Origin: Nitrospinaceae bacterium
Lineage (GTDB): Bacteria > Nitrospinota > Nitrospinia > Nitrospinales > VA-1
Assembly: GCA_029261655.1 (NCBI GenBank)
Contig: JAJDAY010000022.1
Coordinates: forward strand, 62,001 to 126,000
DNA length: 64,000 bases
Direction of reading: 5' to 3'
The position numbers and the translations under genes were made by a program. Under the pieces are notes generated by a model that saw nothing but the letters and a program-made list of their open reading frames with translations, was not told where the DNA came from and did not search any database. This document shows, piece by piece, positions 53,034-60,873 of this stretch. Every line of letters starts with the position of its first letter. The stretch's first letter is position 1.

Positions 53034-53354
53034 AAGATTATTCCTGCTGAAAGCGGGGAAATAATGGGTGAGCGTTGCAGGATTCTTCAAGCCTCGGAGG
53101 ATTAACCTAGTTTCATTAAGCTGTCTTATATCCCTTATCTATTTATAAACTTTTGCAGGCGGTTCGGAATTATTTTTTTCTTAGTATTTCCAGATTTATT
53201 TAAGGAGTTTTTGGTCATCAGGATTTGTTTTCCCTCCCGATAAATTTTCAGGACGACAACACCATGGACATTTTTCCAAAGCAATGTAATAACCTCTGAT
53301 AAAATTTTATTTTCTAAATTTTAACGAAATTAAACTCTCATTAATAACGACTGC

Positions 53355-53374
53355 GATCACAGATTTTTGTGATG
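53355..53374. promoter_or_regulatory. second TCACA-N10-TGTGA-type palindrome
   Basis: It matches the site at 53014-53033 at 17 of 20 positions and lies 341 bases from it, so both could bind the same factor. Confidence 0.45.
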
Positions 53375-53490
53375 GAGGTTTGGGATAGGTGGGACGATGG
53401 TGAGAGAGGGTATTAATTTCTTATTCAAGACGGAATGCTATCCAGAAGTAAAAATAGGTTACGGCATAAACCATAACCTATTGATATATT

Positions 53491-53730
53491 TGGTGGACCG
53501 TCTTGGGGTCGAACCGTGGACCTACTGATTAAGAGTGTTAAATTGATGGTTTTAGAAATTTTTTGATTTCAGGTTGGTTTCGCTTATCTGCTTAATTTTC
53601 AGTCAGCTTTAGGTGTTCCAGTGTTTCCATTAATTCCATAGATTCTGCCTTGGAGGAGAATTTCTACCATAGTCCCATTTTTTGAAATTTGGGAAAACAG
53701 TCAACTTAACTTACAAATCATTAAAAAATT
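53491..53730 (-). repeat. inverted copy of the 240-bp repeat with a fourth tRNA-Lys 3' end
   Basis: Read on the minus strand it begins with the shared 195 bases and ends at 53538-53491 with a degenerate tRNA 3' end (ACTCTTAATCAGTAGGTCC present, but GACCCCAAGACGG in place of GATCCCGTGACGG). A hairpin and one GGATAGCA follow at the arm-site distance. Together with 40696-40935 it forms an inverted pair that could have flipped the intervening 12.6 kb. Confidence 0.85.
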
Positions 53731-53802
53731 ATTTCATTCTTATCCCACAACACGGATCGCTCTGGCTACTGGTTGTTGGTTGGTAAAAGTGTAGAGGCGT
53801 TT

Positions 53803-53832
53803 AAGGTCGGCTAACGGCCAAATGCGGACATT
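53803..53832. repeat. dispersed palindromic repeat, copy 9 (degenerate)
   Basis: AAGGTCGGCTAACGG is followed by CCAAATGCGGACATT. It lies between the inverted tRNA repeat and the LysR gene and is the last copy in the window. Confidence 0.65.
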
Positions 53833-54015
53833 CGGCGGTGCAAAAACACTTTGGCAAATGATTTTCTGCGGGTCGGAATCGGTATGTCCGGGCTTTCGTG
53901 TTAGCAATCCCAACTTTTTACTGATATGGGGATGCTATTTCCTAAAGTTTAAACAAGTTCAGACTGTATGTATTGATGCCGAAGTTCGCAAAAGGACTCC
54001 ACTGACCTATTTCTG

Positions 54016-54903
54016 TCAAATCTTGAGTTGAAATTTTTCGAAAAGAGAGGAAGCAACCGGATTTTGAATCCGGCGGGGACTCGAAATTAGCCAAAAGTCC
54101 TCTTTTAGCTCCGGCAATGTTCCGAGCTTTACCAGTTCACCTTTTTGCTTGATTTTCTTCACCGCAAAATCTGGCAGGGGAACCAGTCCCAGCCCTGCAA
54201 TTCCCAGTAATTTTTGCACTGCCGTATCTTGGGTTTCAATAATAAGTTTGACGGAAATCTCACTCACCCGGAAGAAATGTTCAAGGTCGTGACGCAGCTT
54301 GCTGTGCAGGGTCGGAAAAATAAAAGGTTGTTCCTTAAGCGATTTTGGGAAATTGCGTTTTAGGTGCGCAAATTTTGAAGCTGCGTAAATGGAAATTGGA
54401 GAGCTAGCAAGCAAACGGGAATTGAACAGCTTGGTATCACCGATCGAAGGAGGAAAATTAGAAATCACCAGGTCAATTTTGTGAGAAAGAAGTTCTCGAA
54501 AAAGATAATCTCCTTCTCCTTCTAAAACGGTGATAGTGCAGTCGGTAATTTTTCTGGCAGATTCAATAAGGAACTGAATCAATTTTTTAGGGATACTGTC
54601 CAATACCCCAACCTGTAAATGGACGCGTTTGTCAAAGGTCTGATCTTTTATAACCTCCTGTAGCTCTTCACCCAACCGGAAAATCTGATTTGCATAATCC
54701 AGAATGGCCCTTCCCGCCTCAGTCAGGACCAACTTTCGATTTTTCCGATCGAACAACTTCTGTTCAAGATTTTCTTCCAATTGCTTAATTTGAAGGCTTA
54801 TAGCCGGCTGACCCAGCAGTAGCTTTTTGGCGGCTTTAGAAATGCTCCCCTCTATAGCCACTGTCCGAAAGTAATACAAATGCTGATAGTTTAGAGAATT
54901 CAT
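54016..54903 (-). CDS. LysR-family transcriptional regulator (NhaR-like)
   Basis: This is a 295-residue regulator. The winged HTH occupies residues 1-60 (NYQHLYYFRTVAIEGSISKAAKKLLLGQPAISLQIKQLEENL) and an effector-binding domain the rest. The N-terminus resembles the NhaR subgroup, which controls Na+/H+ antiporters. That is of interest because a cation antiporter operon lies 3 kb away, though the link is inferred. The ATG at 54903 is used rather than a TTG at 54930. It is divergent from the small-protein cluster, which it may regulate. Confidence 0.9.
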   Translation of the reverse strand: MNSLNYQHLYYFRTVAIEGSISKAAKKLLLGQPAISLQIKQLEENLEQKLFDRKNRKLVLTEAGRAILDYANQIFRLGEELQEVIKDQTFDKRVHLQVGVLDSIPKKLIQFLIESARKITDCTITVLEGEGDYLFRELLSHKIDLVISNFPPSIGDTKLFNSRLLASSPISIYAASKFAHLKRNFPKSLKEQPFIFPTLHSKLRHDLEHFFRVSEISVKLIIETQDTAVQKLLGIAGLGLVPLPDFAVKKIKQKGELVKLGTLPELKEDFWLISSPRRIQNPVASSLFEKFQLKI

Positions 54904-55103
54904 TTGCTTAATAAGTATTGTTTTAATCAATGATTATAATCATTATTATCAATAAAACCAAACAAAATACCGCCCATCTTATATTGTGAAATGGAAAAAA
55001 ATATTGGGTTCCATTGAATAGAGGTTGAAAGTTGTTAGGAGTTTTGATGAATCATTCGGTATTACTGCCAATCCTGGATTTCAATTTAGATATGGAGGTT
55101 GTA

Positions 55104-55235
55104 ATGAAAAACGAAATTAATAAATTCTTTGGATACGACAAAAATTCCCTTTTTCATATTTTTATCCACGCGGGATTTGTAATTTCAATACTTGCTGGAT
55201 TAATGGTCCTTTGGATCTCATATTTCTGGCAGTAA
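55104..55235 (+). CDS. 43-residue single-pass membrane protein
   Basis: The protein starts MKNEINKFFGYDKNSLFHIF and has one membrane helix (AGFVISILAGLMVLWISYFW). GGAGG lies six bases before the ATG at 55104. An in-frame ATG at 55047 with AGGAG upstream would give 62 residues. No family was recognised. It is the first of several very small membrane proteins in this cluster. Confidence 0.6.
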   Translation: MKNEINKFFGYDKNSLFHIFIHAGFVISILAGLMVLWISYFWQ

Positions 55236-55261
55236 TTTTTAACTAAAAGGAGATGTTAGCT

Positions 55262-55354
55262 ATGGAACCGACTTCTGTATTGATGGCAATTATGGCGGGT
55301 GTTGGAGCAATTGGTTTTTTGAGCTTTTTCAGCTCAGGTCTGTTCAACGAATGA
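55262..55354 (+). CDS. 30-residue membrane peptide
   Basis: A 30-codon ORF begins MEPTSVLMAIMAGVGAIG and contains a Gly/Phe-rich hydrophobic stretch ending SGLFNE. AAAAGGAG lies nine bases before ATG, and the gap to the preceding small gene is 26 bases, so co-transcription is likely. It is too short for homology assignment. It may be a small subunit of a membrane complex. Confidence 0.55.
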   Translation: MEPTSVLMAIMAGVGAIGFLSFFSSGLFNE

Positions 55355-55470
55355 ATTATATAGGTACGTGGTTTTCCAAAGGACATTCCTGAGGGAGCGT
55401 GCGTATCGCTTTATTGAAAATTTTATTTGCTCCTTTTTTCAGCTCTTGCGGCGAAAAGGAGACATTAAGA

Positions 55471-55530
55471 ATGAGAGTATCCGGAATCCTGCCGCCCAAG
55501 GCTTGGAATGAAAAAGGAGTAGTGCAATGA
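55471..55530 (+). CDS. possible 19-residue leader peptide coupled to the next gene
   Basis: The ORF MRVSGILPPKAWNEKGVVQ has AAAAGGAG upstream, and its TGA overlaps the ATG of the following secreted protein (ATGA). This could couple translation. It may be chance. Confidence 0.35.
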   Translation: MRVSGILPPKAWNEKGVVQ

Positions 55531-55895
55531 AAGCTAAAATATTGATTTTTTTCTCTCTGCTCATGTTTGTTTTTGCGGTAAGTCTGTCAAATGCGGGGGG
55601 AATAGGAAATAAGGAAATTCCCTTTAAGCCGATGTCGGATTTGAGCCAGACCACCGATGTCAAGCCCTGCCCTGAAGTAGATAAAAAAAATGTGACTTCA
55701 GAGGGCATTGATTTTCAGCTTCCATATCTTTTGCAAAAGAGCCAAAAATCCTGCCTGGATAAATGCACGCAGGAATTTGATTCCTGCATGAGCGGCACTG
55801 AGGGAAGTCCCTCTGCGCAATTCAGGTGCGGGGAAAAGAAATGGATGTGCACCCGCGGCTGCGACAATCAATTTGCGCCGCAGTTGGAGATGTGA
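55527..55895 (+). CDS. small secreted Cys-rich protein
   Basis: This is a 122-residue protein with a signal peptide (ILIFFSLLMFVFAVSLSNA). The mature part contains a Cys-rich C-terminal segment (SCLDKCTQEFDSCMSG, RCGEKKWMCTRGCDNQ) with spacings CX3C, CX6C, CX6C and CX3C. The paired CX3C motifs suggest a helical hairpin held by disulfides, as in twin-CX3C-like proteins. No family was recognised. A decayed copy of its C-terminal part lies at 56668-56782. Confidence 0.7.
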   Translation: MKAKILIFFSLLMFVFAVSLSNAGGIGNKEIPFKPMSDLSQTTDVKPCPEVDKKNVTSEGIDFQLPYLLQKSQKSCLDKCTQEFDSCMSGTEGSPSAQFRCGEKKWMCTRGCDNQFAPQLEM

Positions 55896-56040
55896 AGATA
55901 AAAACAGAAAAATTCTTTACGAGTATGAAAATTTTAAAAATCCTATCCAAGCAATGATGCGGTAGGACTCCGGATATTATTAAGGAATAAATGCAGGAAA
56001 CATTAAACAATCATTCAATTATTTTTTTAGGGGAAATAAT

Positions 56041-56412
56041 ATGAAAACGACAAAAAGTATTCTCAAAGCACTCGCAATCGCCGCAACAATCACCTTGTCA
56101 TCGTCAGCCGTCATGGTGCATGCCGATCATAACCCCAAGGGTCCCTGGTACGCGACCGAGGATGGTCTTCTTCACGGAAAGGTAACGAAAAGCCCAATTG
56201 ACCGCCATGCCGTCTGGACCATGTGGTTTGACCAAAAAGGGGATAGACTTTCTGGAAACCCTGGAGTAACAGGCTCAAGCCCTGGTGTTGAAAGAAAAAT
56301 TTCCACTCGGACCATGGTCAACCCACAAATGGAAGGTGTGGTTCTTGAGTTTGACTTTATTCGGGAGACCAAGACGTACGACCATTCTAAAGACCGTGGG
56401 GATTCTGCCTAA
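56041..56412 (+). CDS. hypothetical secreted protein
   Basis: This is a 123-residue protein with a signal peptide (ALAIAATITLSSSAVMVHA). The mature 95 residues are hydrophilic, with Trp- and Gly-rich segments (PKGPWYATEDGLLHGKV, AVWTMWFDQKGDRLSG) and no cysteine. It is preceded by a GGGGAAAT ribosome site. No family was recognised. It is followed by a perfect GC hairpin. Confidence 0.65.
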   Translation: MKTTKSILKALAIAATITLSSSAVMVHADHNPKGPWYATEDGLLHGKVTKSPIDRHAVWTMWFDQKGDRLSGNPGVTGSSPGVERKISTRTMVNPQMEGVVLEFDFIRETKTYDHSKDRGDSA

Positions 56413-56446
56413 TTTATATCTCTTCTGGCTGGGCGGGTGAATTTAA

Positions 56447-56470
56447 GCGGTTCCCTGACCAGGGAACCGC
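56447..56470 (+). terminator. perfect hairpin after the secreted-protein gene
   Basis: GCGGTTCCCT and AGGGAACCGC are perfect 10-bp arms with a GACC loop. The U run begins only after ten further bases, so it may be a terminator, an attenuator or an RNA-stability element. Confidence 0.5.
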
Positions 56471-56512
56471 TCCCTCTCCTGTTTTTCAATCGCTTGAAAC
56501 GGAGGAAAGATT

Positions 56513-56611
56513 ATGCTGGATTATCATTTCAACAAAAAACTCCTTTTTTGGACGGTAATTTTGGTAATAGTGTCCTATGTTTACACGAATTGGGACTTGT
56601 TCAATAATTGA
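56513..56611 (+). CDS. 32-residue single-pass membrane protein
   Basis: A 32-codon ORF starts MLDYHFNKKLLFWTV and contains one hydrophobic helix (LLFWTVILVIVSYVY) followed by TNWDLFNN. GGAGG lies six bases before ATG, the best ribosome site in the area, which argues that it is translated. No family was recognised. It is the third very small membrane protein of the cluster. Confidence 0.6.
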   Translation: MLDYHFNKKLLFWTVILVIVSYVYTNWDLFNN

Positions 56612-56667
56612 ATCGTTTGGTAGTCCTTTAGCCAAACAACTTTATTTATTTTAGGTTAGTTTGTCAG

Positions 56668-56782
56668 CTTCCGTCATGAGCGGCACTGAGGGAAATCACT
56701 CTGCGTAATTCAGATGGGGGCGGAGAAACGGATGAGTACCTGCGGCTGTGACAATCAACTCTCTCCGCATTTGGAGCTGTAG
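56668..56782 (+). pseudogene. decayed copy of the Cys-rich secreted protein C-terminus
   Basis: This DNA matches 55784-55895 (CATGAGCGGCACTGAGGGAA..., then CTGCGGCTGTGACAATCAA and the GGAGCTGTAG end). It carries small indels and an early stop. It has no start of its own and ends just before the cytochrome gene. It shows that a duplication of the cysteine-rich gene has degraded. Confidence 0.7.
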
Positions 56783-56786
56783 TGTG

Positions 56787-57149
56787 ATGAAAAAAAATAC
56801 TATGAAAAAATTCTTCACTAGCCTAGCAGTATTGATTTTAGCGCTTTCAGCCTGTTCTGAGAAGCCCTTGAGCAACGTCCCTGAACCATATATGACTGGT
56901 CAGAAAACTTATATTCGCGTTTGTGGAATATGTCATGGGGATAATTTAAAGGGGAATGGTGCCGCTCCTTCTTTTCTTATTGAAACCTATCAATCCGAAA
57001 GTTTTTCAGATCAGCAGATACGAAATACAATAATAAATGGTTCGAAATCTAAAGTTATGCGGCCACAAAGAGGGAAAGTATCAGATTCTGAAATAGAGGA
57101 AATCATCAAATACATACGATTTTTACAGAAAGAATCCGGATTGATGTGA
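56787..57149 (+). CDS. c-type cytochrome lipoprotein
   Basis: This is a 120-residue exported protein with lipobox ALSAC (Cys23) and a single haem site CGICH (Cys46, Cys49, His50). Met90 in KVMRPQ is the probable sixth ligand. The length and layout are those of a small cytochrome c-551/c-552 type. It probably transfers electrons at the outer face of the inner membrane. No oxidase gene is adjacent. The ATG at 56787 has GGAG 11 bases upstream; another at 56802 is possible. Confidence 0.88.
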   Translation: MKKNTMKKFFTSLAVLILALSACSEKPLSNVPEPYMTGQKTYIRVCGICHGDNLKGNGAAPSFLIETYQSESFSDQQIRNTIINGSKSKVMRPQRGKVSDSEIEEIIKYIRFLQKESGLM

Positions 57150-57179
57150 TCCACTGTTTATTCTATGAAAGGTAGGATC

Positions 57180-57647
57180 ATGAATATTTTAGTCGCTATT
57201 GATTTAACCGAATCATCGCAAATAGTTGTTAGGCAGGTGAAAAAACTAGCTAAAGCTCTCCCCGTAAAATTTTGGCTGTTACATGTAGCAAACTCAGATC
57301 ATGATCTATTGTTGGCGGCGGCACATTTCGATGAGGTAGCATTCAAACAAGAGGTTGGAGAAATAAAGGATACAACCGCCAAAAACTTCCAAAATGAACA
57401 CCTTCTATTGCAGCAGTTCGAGCATGAATTACGATCAACTGGGATAGATTGTAACGCGCTTCTTATTGAAGGAGAAATCACAGACACCATTCTAAAAGAG
57501 GTCGCCAGGTTGTCCGCAGATATAGTGATGCTGGGATCGCAAGGGAAAGGGGTTGTAGATCGTTTTCTTCTGGGTAGCACAAGTGAAAGTATACTTCATA
57601 AATCTTCTATTCCCGTTCTTATAATCCCGACACATGACCCAAATTAA
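57180..57647 (+). CDS. universal stress protein (UspA family, single domain)
   Basis: This is a 155-residue cytoplasmic alpha/beta protein. MNILVAIDLTESSQ at the N-terminus and the ATP-binding loop GSQGKGVVDRFLLGSTSESIL near the C-terminus are typical of nucleotide-binding UspA proteins. It follows the cytochrome gene by 30 bases with AGG before ATG and could share its transcript. After it, 57648-57844 holds no supported gene. Confidence 0.9.
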   Translation: MNILVAIDLTESSQIVVRQVKKLAKALPVKFWLLHVANSDHDLLLAAAHFDEVAFKQEVGEIKDTTAKNFQNEHLLLQQFEHELRSTGIDCNALLIEGEITDTILKEVARLSADIVMLGSQGKGVVDRFLLGSTSESILHKSSIPVLIIPTHDPN

Positions 57648-57844
57648 TCAGCACCTTTGAGGTAAAAAACCAAGAGATACTTTTTGTTAAACGTTCCTTA
57701 AGTTGGAGGTTATTGTGATAAAAAAAATAACGAGTGGATTTGTTGTTGAAGACATCTGTTTTAGGGTCTGAAAATTTTAAAGCACAATTTACTGTTTAAT
57801 AAAAATGAATCAATAATTAAAACTTAAAAATTAAGTTAAATTCA

Positions 57845-58360
57845 TTGAATTTTTCAAAAGAAAAAACTAGTTGGTTTACCATCATATCAAGGGTAGGACT
57901 GTTTCTCCTCATTTGGTGGGTTCTCACCGATGGAAATCCATTATCCTGGTGGATCGGTATACCGGCGGTGTTGCTTTCAGTTACTGTCAGCATCGCACTG
58001 GTCCCATCCGTTCCTTTGGTCTGGTTTCAACTATTATTGTTCGTGCCCCGTTTTCTCATGCTTTCATTGCTTGGCGGAGCGGATGTGGCCAGGCGTGCCT
58101 TTCAGCCCAACTTACCGATTGCCCCGGACCTTATTGAATATCCACTGCGGCTACCGCCGGGACTGCCGCTTGTATTCATGACCAACACCGTCAATCTATT
58201 ACCAGGAACATTGACCGCTGAATTCGATGAGGGAGTGTTAAAAGTGCACGTCTTGGACAGGCATAATGATTATACGACAGAACTCGAGACGTTGGAGCAA
58301 CGCGTGGCTCAAATATTCGGTACACCCCTGCAGGTTTCTGAAGGAGGTAAAATAAAATGA
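57845..58360 (+). CDS. mnhE: Mrp/Mnh antiporter subunit E
   Basis: This is a 171-residue membrane protein of the MnhE/MrpE family, with N-terminal hydrophobic segments and the soluble tail with TNTVNLLPGTLTAEF and LKVHVLDR. It is needed for assembly or activity of the Na+/H+ antiporter complex. The start is a TTG at 57845. From here the sequence becomes distinctly GC-richer than the preceding 4 kb, and genes overlap. Its end overlaps the next gene by ATGA. Confidence 0.92.
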   Translation: MNFSKEKTSWFTIISRVGLFLLIWWVLTDGNPLSWWIGIPAVLLSVTVSIALVPSVPLVWFQLLLFVPRFLMLSLLGGADVARRAFQPNLPIAPDLIEYPLRLPPGLPLVFMTNTVNLLPGTLTAEFDEGVLKVHVLDRHNDYTTELETLEQRVAQIFGTPLQVSEGGKIK

Positions 58361-59349
58361 AACGGTTCAAAAATATTCTTTGTGTTGTGGAATCCGGAGA
58401 GAAATGTAAGCCTGCCCTGAAACGCGCCGTTAACCTGGCAGAGAATAACCAAGCCAACCTGACGGTCGTCAACGTAACCCAGCGTATCACTGTCGGTTTT
58501 GGGATGCCGGAGGGTGGCCCTATCTCAGCCAACCTGCAGGCATTGATGATTAGCGACCATGTGCAGGAGCTGGAAACCTTGATCGAGCCTTATCGCAAAA
58601 GCATTGATATTAAAACCAAGGTGTTGATAGGTACCCCTTTTTTAGAAATCATACGCGAGGTACTGCGTAACGATCATGATCTGGTGATCAAGGTCCCCGA
58701 TAATCAGGATTGGCTGGACCGATTATTCGGCAGTGATGATATGCATTTGTTGCGAAAATGTCCCTGTCCGGTTTGGCTCATCAAGCCGGGTGAGCTGAAA
58801 TCCTATAAACGCATCTTGGCGGCGGTTGATGTGGATTTTGATAGAGACAATGAAAATTTGCCTGGAGAACTGGAATCACGACGCGCACTGAATCGACAGA
58901 TCCTTGAAATGGCATACTCTTTGGCGATATCTGAATTTGCAGAGTTGCACGTCATGCATGCATGGGAGGCGCTCGGCGAAAGCATGATGGCTGGGTCGTT
59001 TGTACGTACGCCAAAGGAACAAATTTATGAATACATCGAACAGGTGAGGCGGAAACACGAAGCCAGCTTGGGTGGACTCATGAACGAGATGGCCAACAAT
59101 GTGGGGCAGGACGCCACAGATTACCTCAATCCACAAACCCATCTGGTGAAGGGTCGGGCCGGCAAAGAAATTCCTGAAATGATCAAACGTTTTGAGATTA
59201 ATCTTATCGTCATGGGCACTATAGCCCGAACCGGCATTCCCGGATTTTTTATTGGCAACACTGCTGAGACGATTTTGAATCAGATTGAATGTTCCGTGCT
59301 TGCAATCAAGCCGCCCGGGTTTGTAACGCCGGTCACCTTGGAACGGTGA
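58357..59349 (+). CDS. tandem universal stress protein (UspE type)
   Basis: This is a 330-residue protein with two Usp domains (about 1-150 and 150-330). The second keeps the nucleotide loop GTIARTGIPGFFIGNTAETIL; the first has lost the canonical glycine loop (KVPDNQDWLDRLFGSDDMHLL). It overlaps mnhE by four bases and lies before mnhF, so it is embedded within the antiporter operon. It may tune the antiporter to energy state or cyclic nucleotide. Confidence 0.9.
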   Translation: MKRFKNILCVVESGEKCKPALKRAVNLAENNQANLTVVNVTQRITVGFGMPEGGPISANLQALMISDHVQELETLIEPYRKSIDIKTKVLIGTPFLEIIREVLRNDHDLVIKVPDNQDWLDRLFGSDDMHLLRKCPCPVWLIKPGELKSYKRILAAVDVDFDRDNENLPGELESRRALNRQILEMAYSLAISEFAELHVMHAWEALGESMMAGSFVRTPKEQIYEYIEQVRRKHEASLGGLMNEMANNVGQDATDYLNPQTHLVKGRAGKEIPEMIKRFEINLIVMGTIARTGIPGFFIGNTAETILNQIECSVLAIKPPGFVTPVTLER

Positions 59350-59355
59350 TCACAC

Positions 59356-59631
59356 ATGCAGATCCTTTACCTCGCATTGGCGCTGTTTCTATTGGTAAAC
59401 CTTGGTGCCGGGATGTGGCGCGTTCTTAGAGGTCCGACTGCCGCGGACCGTATGTTGGCCGGGCAGTTATTTGGTACCACGGCAGTCGCTGTGCTGCTTC
59501 TGCTGGCGCAAACAACTGGAAACGTAGCCCTGCGCGATGTGGCCCTGGTATTTGCTCTGCTGGCGGCGGTGACGGCAGTGGCATTTGTGCGACGAGCCTG
59601 GACGGAGGAGAGAACAAACAATGAATCCTAG
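59356..59631 (+). CDS. mnhF: Mrp/Mnh antiporter subunit F
   Basis: This is a 91-residue protein with three membrane segments and the family motif RVLRGPTAADRMLAGQLFGT. Its second half is DVALVFALLAAVTAVAF. It is a subunit of the multisubunit cation/proton antiporter, and its end overlaps mnhG. Confidence 0.93.
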   Translation: MQILYLALALFLLVNLGAGMWRVLRGPTAADRMLAGQLFGTTAVAVLLLLAQTTGNVALRDVALVFALLAAVTAVAFVRRAWTEERTNNES

Positions 59632-59920
59632 TGATTACCTCTCCGCGGCACTGATGATCGCCGGGGCCGTCTTTTTTCTGGCCGGTACCCTTGGCCTGTT
59701 GCGCTTTCCGGATGTATATTCCCGTCTGCACGCTTTGACCAAAGCCGATAATGTAGGACTGGGCTTGGTTGTGATGGGGTTGGCCGTGCAGGCGGAATCC
59801 TGGGCCGTTGTAGGAAAGCTGTTGCTGATTTGGTTATTAGTCTTACTCGCTGGTGCCAGTGTTGCCCATTTGATTGCCAGAGGAGCATTGGAAAGGGGAA
59901 TAAAGTTATGGAGGCGTTAA
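59621..59920 (+). CDS. mnhG: Mrp/Mnh antiporter subunit G
   Basis: This is a 99-residue protein with three membrane segments. The family signature FFLAGTLGLLRFPDVYSRLHALTKADNVG is clear. The ATG at 59621 has GGAGGAG upstream and overlaps mnhF by 11 bases. It overlaps the next gene by 13 bases. Confidence 0.95.
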   Translation: MNPSDYLSAALMIAGAVFFLAGTLGLLRFPDVYSRLHALTKADNVGLGLVVMGLAVQAESWAVVGKLLLIWLLVLLAGASVAHLIARGALERGIKLWRR

Positions 59921-60873
59921 CCCTGCTGCACTGGACTTTCGATATTCTGTTAGGACTGGGATTGTTGTGGTTGGGCTGGCGAGTGCTGACGAGTCCCGAT
60001 TTGTTCAATGCCATTGTGTTGTTCGTCGCCTTCGGCCTTTTGATGGCACTGGCCTGGGTGCGTCTGGATGCGCCGGATATTGCACTTGCTGAAGCGGCCA
60101 TCGGAGCCGGACTGACGGGCGCTTTACTGCTGGCTGCGTTCGCAAAATTGCGCACTGTGGAGAAGAACCACGATATAGCAGGACAACTGGAAAAAGGAAA
60201 ACTTGAAAACCGGTCCTTTCAATGGTGGCCGGCTACATTCTTGCTGGTTGTTGCTGCCGGACTGGGGCACACGGTTTTGTCTTTACCACATTATGCAACA
60301 GGATTGAGTGCGGAGGTTTCCGCGAACCTTAAGAGTAGCGGGGTGAGCAACCCGGTAACCGCAGTACTTCTCAACTTTCGGGGTTATGACACCTTGTTGG
60401 AGATGGTCGTATTGCTATTGGCACTGCTTGGTGTCTGGTCAATTAGTGGCTCGGCCCTGCCTCGTGAGGCCGCTCCTGGCCCCATTCTAGATACTCTGTC
60501 GCGCCTCTTGACGCCCGTATTGATTCTAGTGGCGGCTTACCTGTTGTGGGTCGGTGCCCATGCGCCCGGCGGCGCTTTCCAGGCGGGCGCAGTGTTGGGC
60601 GCGGCTGGAGTGCTACTGCTTTTGTCGGGTTGGCGTCTTAGCTCCCATTTAGCAGGATTACCCCTCAGAATCATTCTAGTGGCAGGCCCTGTTGCATTCG
60701 TGGCAATGGCTGTGTTTACGATGCTGACTGGAGGACAGTTTTTAGAATATCCCAGAGCCGAGGCTGGCACTCTTATTCTGTTTCTCGAGACCGCTGCGAC
60801 CCTCTCAATTGGAACGACTCTGGCCGCTTTGTTTTTAGGTGAACGCCCCAAAAACAAAAGGGAGTACCCATGA
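59908..60873 (+). CDS. mnhB: fused DUF4040(MbhD)-MbhE-MnhB antiporter subunit
   Basis: This is a 321-residue membrane protein. Residues about 1-90 are MbhD/DUF4040-like (LDAPDIALAEAAIGAGLTGALLL) and about 105-190 MbhE-like (NFRGYDTLLEMVVLLLALLGVW). From about 200 the MnhB domain runs (LWVGAHAPGGAFQAGAVLGA). In classical Mrp operons the first two parts belong to the C-terminus of MrpA. Their fusion to MnhB replaces a full MrpA here, as in other seven-gene operons of this type. The ATG at 59908 follows a GGGG ribosome site. Confidence 0.92.
   Translation: MEALTLLHWTFDILLGLGLLWLGWRVLTSPDLFNAIVLFVAFGLLMALAWVRLDAPDIALAEAAIGAGLTGALLLAAFAKLRTVEKNHDIAGQLEKGKLENRSFQWWPATFLLVVAAGLGHTVLSLPHYATGLSAEVSANLKSSGVSNPVTAVLLNFRGYDTLLEMVVLLLALLGVWSISGSALPREAAPGPILDTLSRLLTPVLILVAAYLLWVGAHAPGGAFQAGAVLGAAGVLLLLSGWRLSSHLAGLPLRIILVAGPVAFVAMAVFTMLTGGQFLEYPRAEAGTLILFLETAATLSIGTTLAALFLGERPKNKREYP

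Noticed and set aside
53822-54031. 69-codon ORF before the LysR gene
   Set aside because: It starts inside palindromic repeat 9 and shows no protein-like features or ribosome site.
57715-57771. 18-codon ORF with GGAGG upstream between the Usp and mnhE genes
   Set aside because: It is too short and without hydrophobic or conserved character; it could be chance or a leader, with no supporting overlap.
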